60,000 nucleotides of DNA from Membranipora membranacea (lineage: Eukaryota > Bryozoa > Gymnolaemata > Cheilostomatida > Membraniporidae). A program made the translations under genes and the position numbers. A model generated the notes under the pieces. It ran no database searches and had not been told where the DNA came from. It saw only the letters and a program-made list of their open reading frames with translations. Where the stretch lies: positions 8,992,001 to 9,052,000 of the forward strand of contig OU612065.1 of NCBI GenBank assembly GCA_914767715.1, given 5' to 3'. This document shows positions 22,801 to 33,300 of the stretch, piece after piece; position 1 is the first letter of the stretch, and each line of letters opens with the position of its first letter.

Positions 22801-25800
22801 TCATGGGGACCCAACTGTGCATGGCAGCGAGCGAACAAGGGAGAACTCATGTGGCAGCATACCCATTGTTCCTCTGTTTTCGGAGATTCGATATTTACAA
22901 ATTTTTTGTAACACCCATTTAAAGGTTGGGTTCGTTGCTGGTGATGGAATGCACTATCACTCACTACCACAGTCACAATCGCGTCATGTACTTGAGCTGC
23001 AGCGCGGCTCTAACTTTCAGCAGCCTGGCCAGTGGATGTTCAAAATTGATGGAGAAAATATTGAAAACCCAGGTAAAGAAAGCCTTATGATTGAAAATTT
23101 GTGTTAAATGCAAACCGGGCAAGTAAAGTTTGATTGTTGAAACTCACCTCTGTTGATTCAAAAATGTATAGCTTCTATGGTAACCTGGAGTACTCTTGAC
23201 AACCAGTTGAAATGAGTTTGTTTTGACTTTTTTAATTTTTTCATTTCCTTGTAGTTGGAGACGCACATTTCTATCCATACGGAGAGGATGAAGGTGATGA
23301 GCTGCATCCGTCTGAGGATGATGCCTGCGATGTAACTTACACAAAACAATTCTCCATGTTTGGGAATATGTACAATAAGCTTTTTGTAAGTGCACTCATA
23401 GTGTTGGTTCTTTTATTGTGGCCTAATCGGGTGAACCCATGCAAACTGCTTTCATACCAGTTGCATAATTGTGCTGAAATCTGTTTCTGAACTGGGCATC
23501 CTCAATCAGAACGAAGTTTATGTGTTAAACTTTAGTCTGTCCCTTTTTAGGTGTGTGTCAATGGGCTGATCAGCTTGAATCATAGTTTTATCTCCTTCAC
23601 ACCCCAGAGCTTCCCTATACCCAGTAGTGTGGGTGTTATAACTCCATTCTGGGCTGATGCTAATCTTAAGAATGGCGGAGAAATATGGTCCAGAGTGTCG
23701 AAGGACAGAGAGATACTTTTTAACATTTCTGTTAAAAGTAGGTAAATTAATACTCAAATAAATGATAACTTATTTGCCTTGCTTTTCATCGTTTTGTGGA
23801 AAGAGTGAGACGCGTACGATTATTTTTCCAGCCATTTTCTTTTTGACTTTTTTTGAAGGCTTGTTATTGGCTTTGTACTGAATGCTTCCATAGCTGTTGA
23901 TCAAGCCAGTGTTGTAGGAATGGTCTTTTATAATTTGGCTCTTTGTTTGTAATCAGCCCAACACAGTTTGTTGTTCATGTATCTCCTCCACAGTTTCAGA
24001 AGCATTTGAATCTACCTTCCAGGCCACATGGGCTTTGATAATCACATGGAAAGACCAAGTAGGTTTTGGTATGACAGCTGCTAGAGGGGTAAGCATTCGA
24101 TATATTCAAATTCTAATTACAAAATTCCTTTTTAAGACAACCAAAATTTGAGCACTTCATGTCTGCTCTGGATTGATGAATGTAAATGAACTTTATTATG
24201 CTGAGTTGTGTACATCGTGTATACAATGGCTGAAAGTCAAAGTTTTTGCCTGACTCCTGGTTCTGCCAGTTTTCTCCATCTAACTCAGCAATGTGAAGAA
24301 GTCTAAATCGTGAAAAGCTTAAAAATTATGCTCGTATGTGCTGTGTTAGTTTGCTCACTATTGCTTGATTTTCGAGTGTTCCCATCACCTGGAAAGCCGC
24401 TCGCCCCAAGAGAGGGAAGCAACTCCCAACGAAGGAAAAATACATACACATTTTAATTTACCCCTTGATACCAATGAACACCCTCACTTTGTTCCTGACT
24501 CACAGTCACACTGTCTTCTTTGTTGGCCAGGTGAATTCATATCAATGTGTTTTGTTAATGGATGACATAGGAAGTGTTTATGTGTTGTATCTCTATGGAT
24601 GGATACACTGGATTTATGGACTTGCATCTAAACGTATTCCTGGGCAGGTAATGTCTGTCAGTTTACAATGACAATATTCAGCAAGTAACGTTATCTCGAT
24701 ATCACTCATGTTTGACTTGAAACAAGCATGTAACTTGTATGTGTTATTGATGTAAGGTATCCTGTTGTGTTGTGATACTGAAACATATTGTTTTCATCTC
24801 TGAATATATAAATCAGACAACTTTCATGTTAATATCATAGTCCTAGATAGTAATTGATATAAGTCCTTGTATATCGACATACACACATTATAACATAGTT
24901 CTTGGCCTGGCAAGATTTATTCGGTATCACTGCAGAAAAGTCAGATTCGAACTTATTAGAAATTATAGACCCAATAATTCATTTTAACGTCAATTTAAAC
25001 AAGACAATTTAGATTTTTTTAACTGATGACTTGTCAGAATAATTTGCTCAATCATGTTACCCAGCTTAGAGTCAGCAACTACTTTGAGTTTTGCATCGCG
25101 TAATGCACAAAGCTGATGCTGCCCAGCACATTATTTGCTACCCATTAATGCATTGCTGCGAAACCTTGGTTGCCCTTTAAGATAATCAGAATTGTTGCGA
25201 TGCTGTCTTTGGTATCTGAGAATGTGGAGTTTGAAAAAAAATCTATTTGTCATTCGGGTTGACTTTGATAAACTTTTGTAGTTACTGTTCCTGTCAATTT
25301 CTGTTCCGCTCAAAATTCAAAAGCCGGAATCAACTATGGCAGAACACCTTGGCTTGGCTATACCTGATCTATCTAAGAATGATGGTGAATCAGTATGGCT
25401 TCAACACAGTCAGCTCAAAATGAGCATTCCACACATTCACTACCATCCATCTCGTCCATACTTACAGGTCGGGTTTGACTCTGGAGATGGGACTAACTAC
25501 TATGCAGCTCCTGGATCTCAAACAGTAGCAATAAAAAATATGAGGCAGAGATCCAATTTTGGAACTCCAGGACGATGGCTGTTTAAACTGGATGGCGCGA
25601 CTGTGGAAACACCAGGTTTGTTATTTGCTGACTCACAAATACTCAGTCCATTATGCATGTATTCGAAAAGCCAAGTTAAAAGCATCTGTGTTGATAACCT
25701 ACATTACTGGTACACATCAGGAAACTGTGTAAGGTATATACCTGTAACGATGTCATCATAAACAGTCTTTGTTTAAAAGCAAATCATCTTCAGGCTGCCC

Positions 25801-26270
25801 ACCAAAACAACACTCATATGGGGATAAAAAGCCTATATAAAAGGCCTGCTAAAACCTATTACTTGTATGTTACTTTCACATCTTTTACAGAATATGAAAC
25901 CATTACACCTGAGAAGTCTACTACGACCATGGGAGATTCAAAGGCCACATTGCAGGCAGGGTCCAGTACAGTATCAAAAACAAGCTCTGATCGGACCAAC
26001 ATAAACATGATGTATGAAACTCCCATCAACCCCGATACATCCGCAGAATCTCACCCAACCTACACAACAAAATCAGATTCAAGCCAGCATGCAAAAAAGA
26101 TTCACTTTGCAATAGCTGCAGCACTGTCTGGGGCAGTCAGTATGTTGCTTGCTATGGCTATAGCATTCATGGTGAGAAAGCAGAAACGAGGGAAAAAGAG
26201 AGTCGGTCAAAGCGGTGCACCACTCACGATCAATGTTCAACAAGCACAGAACATTTATCACTCCATATAG
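16849..26270 (+). CDS. Type I membrane protein with four tandem NIDO domains
   Basis: Predicted surface adhesion-type protein, 1056 aa, 22 exons: 16849-16930, 17215-17339, 17622-17823, 17951-18042, 18227-18349, 18513-18666, 19207-19334, 19573-19720, 20042-20136, 20304-20429, 20571-20724, 20858-20991, 21431-21617, 21877-21971, 22160-22279, 22925-23072, 23255-23385, 23551-23737, 23994-24088, 24531-24647, 25468-25615, 25891-26270. Exon 1 is a signal peptide (NLLGLSLLCVVLS). Each following set of five exons encodes one NIDO domain, with a repeated Tyr-Gly start, a Cys near the end of the first exon, CTNGILSLDG-like and FWADVN...GG.IW motifs, VVTW, and VGFDSGDGTNYYAAPGSQ. Phases are 1,0,1,0,0,1 in every unit. 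The last exon gives a Thr/Ser-rich stalk, a membrane span (AIAAALSGAVSMLLAMAIAF) and a short basic tail. Repeat 2 is the most diverged: it lacks the FWAD/IWSR motif. Extracellular adhesion is inferred from the family. Confidence 0.9.
22325..22480 (+). repeat. tRNA-derived SINE fragment in intron 15 of the four-NIDO gene
   Basis: CAGCTCAGTGGTAAGCACGC resembles a box A region, and GGGTTCAAACCCGATCC about 30 bases later is a good box B with a paired T stem. There is no acceptor stem partner, and non-tRNA sequence follows, so this is a SINE head and not a tRNA gene. The family differs from the other SINEs in the window. Confidence 0.65.
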
Positions 26271-27385
26271 TAAATGTCATCCTGTCTAACTGATTTCACC
26301 AAGACATTATGGTAAAAAGCTATCATTTGTACTGACCAACACTCTGCGTTGAGTGACGCAACAAAAACTCAAAATTTAGGTTGCTCCCAATGATAGCCTT
26401 TATAAAAGCAAAATCTGATGGGAAAATCTGACGGAAAAATCTGCAGCTGAATGGCTTCGGGTTTTTCTCTGAAAATGATTTTTTTCTCAACAAACAGGTT
26501 GAGCAGTAGCTTATAATTTTTAGTCAATTTAACTAATAGTAGAAATAGCTAATTCTGATTAGAATACATTGAACTGATATTCTTTATTTGGAAGTCAATG
26601 TCTCACCATAACTATACCAGTTATTTTCACTAGCATTATTAAAGTGCTCTGGGTCAACCGTCCTAATGGTGTCGACTGGTCTCAGCAGTCTTTGGATTGG
26701 CAGGGACCGGAATCATGTGATCCGGTAGACAGGATAGCAATTTACTGCTCAATGCCTGAAACTAGATTGTCATGATCTGTTATGCGACATCGTTTAATCT
26801 TCAGTTTTGATGGAGGATGCATGTTTTCAAATGGTGTTATTATCATCACTATTAAATTACACACTCATTCTAAATTTTCTACTAAATCCATTATAATATT
26901 ATATTCAGTCTACAAAGAGGGAATTAATCTGCTACCGGAATGATAAACCAGATACTACCTGTTGCGTAGGTTAATGCAATGAAGACTAAACTGAGTGGAG
27001 AGGATAGAAGAGTCATCAAAGTATTACCTGGAAGAGGTCTGCTGTTAGGTCAAGACTGTACAGCGGATAAAGACAATGCTTAGAAATTGTGGATAATCTA
27101 AATTTGTTACGAATTTTGCAATCAGATCAAAATTTTTATTTGAAGTAACTACACGCTTGACAGAACATTAATGCCTGGTACTAATGTTCGAAAAAAATTC
27201 CTTTTATGACCCTGTACAAGGAAGTAAATTTGTATGCGATGATTTCAATAGTCAGGCTCATTTACTTTTCTTTATTACTGTGCACACTTTGATAAGGTGT
27301 AGTTAACACGACTAGAAAGAATTAAGCGAATATAGGAAAAAAGAGGTGTAGCACTAGGAACAATCAAACAGTTATCCGAGGTAAA
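26271..27385. other. Intergenic spacer upstream of the pseudoconvertase gene
   Basis: About 1.1 kb of AT-rich sequence holding the 3' UTR of the four-NIDO gene and the promoter region of the next. I see no conserved open frame, RNA gene or clear repeat in it. Confidence 0.45.
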
Positions 27386-30300
27386 ATGGGTTCAGTTGCC
27401 TGGCTTCTTTGCCTGATCATAGCAGTGGCAAGCGGGACAATCACATTGGAGGATGGAGTGCTTCACTATACTAACACTTGGGTTGTCGAGCTGCATGGAG
27501 TACTTGATAAACAACAAGTCAGCGAAATCGCACGAATGCACGGCATGGTGAACCAGCGCAAGGTATGTGTTCATATAACATATTCCAGAGCCACACCATT
27601 TTCTTTTAGCATGGTGTCTGAAGCTGGGGATGATGTTGTGACCTTAGGGGATCAAAAGTCACTGATCATTCAAACTTCAAGCTTCTCGGCCTATTGGCTA
27701 AGATCAAAGTGTCACTGCCAATGGCTGATTAGTGCCTGTTTCAGTTTCTGGCAGCTTGCTGCACACTTATGATTAGGAGGTCCACCATGGCCTCACCTCT
27801 AGGATGCATTCTAGTTTACTAGGATGTATCACACTCTCAGTACGAGGACTCCGGGCAACTTGCGTCCCTCTTTAGGGGCAGCCCACCCTCTGTTTTGTCA
27901 CAAACAGGGGGATAATTCAAACCAAGGAGTAACAGCTTGTACTCCTTGTTCAAACTGTCACTGGAGGGTGGGAGAGAGGGGAGGGGATTTAGCTAATGGG
28001 AAAGCACTCATCCAATGACATCTGGAAGGGGTTTGTTACTAGCAAAGCAGTTGCAGCACAACTTGATCGAATAGACAGTTTTCTAAGCTCTGATTTAGGC
28101 CTCCATTTGAAGTTGTCCTCTCTCTCCAGTTTGGTACTTTTAACCCACGCCGCATAGGGAAAACGTGCTGAAAAGAGGGTTATCTTGAAAACCGCTTATG
28201 ATAGGGTAAAAATTATTTTTGATTCAGAATCTGCAACATTGAAAACTCATATGGACATAGTTTGGGAAATAATTTTAGTATTTAGATAGTCAATTATAGC
28301 ATTTTCCGCCTGTTTTGCGGACAATTTGGCAGAATCTTTCATGAGTTTCGTCACTAAAATTAAGATTTATCAACATTCAAGCCTCCGATGATTTGGTGCA
28401 GACTCTGAATCAAAAATAATTTTTATCGTAACATTAGCGGTTTTCAATATAACCCTCTTTCAGCAGGTTTTTCCTATGCGGCATGGGTTAAAAGTACCAA
28501 ACTGGAGAGAGGACAACCCCGAATTGAGGCATAAATCAGAGCTCAGAAAACTGTCTATTTATTTTTAATGTTTGCTGCAGTTATTGATACTGACATGGCC
28601 TCGCCCTTAAACAACTAGGTGGATCAATTTTATTCATGTATCAAATTATTCTCTGATTCTTCAGCTCCGTAATGATGTGCTTCTTTAGAAAATTGGTCCA
28701 CTCTTAGTGCATTTTATATCTATCGCAGTAGAGGCCTTCCCGAAAACGCTCACATCAAGCCAGGCTAACGTTTTGTGACGTCAGAGAGCTGTTTGAGTGA
28801 TCAGCCTATTGTAAAATCAAAACAAACAGAGCTATCTTGTACTCAATACAGCAGAAAATCCATGGTGCTGATTTTCATTTTCTACTATGAGCCTATGCAC
28901 CCATATCTCAATTGCAACCTCATGGAAGGGCACTGGCATCCCCATCCCCAAATTTGAGATATGATGGTCTAAAAAGTCAGCTTATTTGTGTGATTTCTGC
29001 AAATGTAGGTCAACACAGAGCACCAAACTAAGGCTATATTGTGTAGTAAGGTATTCTATGAGTGGCCCCAATTGAATACAATACTCCACTGTGATCCACT
29101 GGCTAAGTAAACAAACTCGGAATTTTATATTACAACAAGCAGGGCTGTGTGTGTGTGTTCGATTGAGAATAAATGACACATACTATAAACTGAGGTAAGA
29201 CGCAGGTCAGATAATAAAATAATCCAGCCATAGCTGAGTCATCGGCTGCACGAAGTTAGTGAAAATAAGGCAAAGGGAAAGGAGATCAAGAATTTTTAGA
29301 CTTTAGCATTCCAATATGTTATAGCTTTAGACTTTAGATAAAGCTTTAGACATTAACTGTGTTACTGTTCTCCCATTCTTGAAACTGACCAGCTTATAGT
29401 ATGCCTTATGTATAATTATGTGAACTTGACTAAAAACTTTCGGTGAGGACCTGCTGTTTGCCATCCATTGTATATTTATAATTGGAGATTTTTAATTGAT
29501 AAAACTTTATCAGCAGACAAAAATTCTATGTGATGATAAAATTCTAAATAATGTGCTGGGTAGATGGCGAGCCGAGGTAAATCCGAAAAAATACTGTGCT
29601 GCGGCTAACTGTGACAAAGATTCTTGATATTTTGTAAAAAATGGCCAGAACACAAAACATCAACCAAGACACAAATTTTTCCATTGAAATATTATTGTCA
29701 TTCCGCTTGAGAAACAAGCCTACCTCTGCATGCATATCCTCCACGGTCAGTTCTTGTGAAGAAACATATTCCTTCACCATCAGTTGCCTGCCCTATTCCC
29801 CTAGAATGGCCCCAGAAGCTTCATTTTCTGAATCAACAGATTCGTCACTTAGACAACATCAGTTATCTGACACATTATTGCCATCGAAATATTTTGCCCA
29901 AAACTAAAGATCGTAAGTTTAATAACGTGTGTTGAATAATGTTAGACAAATTGATCGTCGCTAATAAACTAACTCTGGCTTTGTGAATTGGGGCTTGTAT
30001 CATTCTATGGTCATGGATGTTTATACGATGAGCATATCACAGAGTAAGGATATTTTGCATATTTTGCAGTCATCGATGAGGTAATTTATTATGGACCGCA
30101 ATAATGTTTGTTTTGACAGCAATGTGATATTTAATGTGGGGAGAGCCTTGTCAAAGATTATAAAACATTGGCCATGTAGACATGACCGCATCCACTAGGA
30201 TACTGTGTGTAGTCAACAAAGATGTTGATGCGTGACCTATTTAGCTAAAGTTGTTGAGGAATTTCTATCAACACAGCGCACTAACAGCTCTGTGACGTCA

Positions 30301-33300
30301 AATATCACACCCTTTTCAGGGTTAATTTTATGCGAGCGTTTTTAGGAAGGCCTCTACTGCGATAGATATATAATGCACTTAGAGTGGACCAATTTTTTAA
30401 AGAAGCATATCATTACGGAGGTGAAGAACCAGAGAATAATGTGATGCATGAATAATATTGAGCCACCTAGTGGTTTAAAGCAAGGAGTAACTTCGCTGTT
30501 ACTCCTTGCTTAAAGCAACCAATATTTTGCCGCCCGCCCATGCTTTGGGAGTGTTGTGGGATATGACCATCTGACTTTTAATCAATACTAAGGAAGCCCA
30601 GTGACTTAAAGCCTCATAACTTCTTCAGTCCGTCCGTAACTTCAGTCCAAATACTTTCATATGTCAACATTGTGTCAACATGTTCCAGCCCAGTTCTAGT
30701 AAGAGTGTGGTATAATTCAGCTCAGTTTAGACTTGTGTCAATCACATGGCCTATACTGAAAGAGTTGGGCTGTAACAAAATGGCCTAAATATAAAAAAAC
30801 AGACAAAATTATTACTCACTTATGTAGTTGTGCCTACTAAACATTTCTCATGGCTATCTTTATACGAATGTCACTTGGATCTTTATCATTTTTCAGATAA
30901 TCCCAGATAGCTCTCTGTATGAGTTTCTACATCCACTTATTGCACGCAAATCTGAGAGGGAAGCTGAAAGCGTCACTTCACTGCTTATGAACCATATGCG
31001 GGTTTGCTAGCTATTGTAAATTTCGAGCTGAACGTAACATAAGAATCTGAGCGCCCAATATCTCACTCGGGCAGTTTACATAATGTTTTGAGCTGGATTA
31101 ACAACATAGAATTTAAATCAAGATAGAAAAAGTCTACAAATAGTTTGGTCAAGCCTTTGTTAGGATTATTCATGGTGAAAAGAACACTGCATAGCGTCTG
31201 GTCTAGTCTGAGCTCCCAAGACTCTCTCTTGACCCCGGCCAAAAATTTGAGCTTGCACCACCTGCAATCTTCTTGCACAATATTACTGTCATCGGTGATA
31301 TTTTTATCACTGTATTGGTAAGAAATCATCTGTTTGTGAATTTGGCTCAAAGTTACACCATCCACCAGATCTGCAATTATCCTATGCTGAAAGGTGAATC
31401 CTTTGATTGATAGCTGTGCTGAATGATTTAAGTCATTTTGCAAGCAGGAAAGTTTGTGTTTTTCCACCAGCTTGTTATGCATGGAAGGAATTTCATCAAT
31501 CATATAGAACACTTGATAACGGCTATTTTCAGATAAAACATGTCCAGCAACAGGTTGCAAAAGTTCGCAACAAACGGATGCCTGGAGAAATTGCAGCCGG
31601 TGGTGTAAGAGTGAAGCGTTCCCACGTACCAGAGCCTGTTGTTAACTTCACAGACCCTAACTGGGTTCAAACCTGGCATCTGGTTAGTACCACTTCGTTG
31701 ACTCAAGTTGAAACAGGACTATAGTTCTAGGGGTGGTATGGAGTGCCTCAACTAGAAAGCAGAATAAAGTGGCCCAAAAACATTATAATTGAGAGGCCCA
31801 TATGAGAGTCAGCTTAAAATCACTTCTTTGGGATAGTTTCTTACTATTCATATATCTCAGAATGACATTGACCTACATACTGGCATCCTCTCTTTGACAC
31901 CAGCACCCTTCGGGTTTCCTGCCTCCCTTACAAGCCTGGTTTGTAGTAGTAGTACTCACACATTATTGTTATCTCAAGAGTCTTGTTTGCATAGGAAAAA
32001 ATTAAATAATCTAACTACAGTAAGAGAAGTAATGTGTAGATGAATTTAATAGTAAACGCAGTTAAACTGTGTTCTCTACTTTGATTAGTCAAGGAAATGA
32101 GGAACTCTTTAACTCAAAACTAAGGAAATAAGGTATGAGCCAAAATAATAATGGCGTCTCCCACATATTCTCCCAGTAATAAATAACCAACCAAAGTTTT
32201 CTCCATAAATCATCGATGCGAGATAGATTGTTTTTATTGGGTATCATCAATGATGAAACAAATTATGGCGACTGTAAGAAGGCGTAATCATTTAGGAGTC
32301 TGATTCTAAAAGGTTTGAAACTGTTTAAAAACGAGTTGTGCGGCACTTACTTTTCCTACCTGTTAAAAATATGCTCTTCATCATTAATGAAATAAACTGC
32401 AGTACCAAAATTTCGGTCTGAAATCAGATTAGTAATTTCACAGCTGTATGCGATAGAGAAAGGAGATAATAGCCAAGATCTCTCTTTCCTGTGCAAGAGT
32501 TAAACCCAACTTCTGAATTATGTAATAAAATTGGTAGTATAAGAGACTTCACAAAATATTCGAATTGAGCGTTGGACAGATGGATGATATTCATGAACCA
32601 TTTTCTTAACCATGTCAAGGATTGATGGTATTGGTATCACTTGGAAGTTTAGTGTAATTTCAGTTAATCTCGGTAAACATAAACTCTTCTCTCTTTTTTG
32701 CAGAATCGTGGCATGAGTTCTTCACAGTATGACATGAATGTTATTCCAGCATGGAATAAGGGCTATACTGGCAAAAATGTAGTTGTAACTATTGTGTGTG
32801 ATGGATTAGAGAGAGACCACCCTGATTTAATTGCTAATTATGTGAGTGCAATTTACACTAATAGTGTGGCTGATTGGTGTTGTCAACACAATGTAAGGTA
32901 ATGTAACAAGCATCTTGCTTGACTTGACAGCAGATTGACTGTTTGTCAGGCAATTGTCATACTCATCACAAGGGGAGACCTCATAGAGATCTGTATTATT
33001 GTTCTCAGACCTGTCTGCGTTCTCCAGGAGAGCCCTTTGACTACTGCTTCATTACACCACTGCCTTGTGGAACAGCCAGAAGCGTTGGGGTGCATAATCA
33101 TGCGAATCAACTGTATGATTCTAGGTCCGAAACTTAAACCTTTGGATCAGCATTGGTATAAAATGCAAAATATTTATCCCATGCAAACTCAAGCTAAAGA
33201 TAATTCTCTTTTGGATGATGAGTTTAGGTTGTATTAGAGTTGCTAAAACTCTGATTCTATGTTGATGGAAGCTGTAATTTTCAATTTGCACTTTCTACAT

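Noticed and set aside
22664-22924. In-frame extension upstream of exon 16 of the four-NIDO gene
   Set aside because: The frame is open through the intron by chance. The acceptor at 22924 gives the conserved VGFVAGDG start, and the upstream part has no NIDO similarity.
25336-25467. In-frame extension upstream of exon 21 of the four-NIDO gene
   Set aside because: The same situation: exon 21 starts at the conserved VGFDSGDG after a good acceptor, and the upstream sequence matches nothing in the other repeats.
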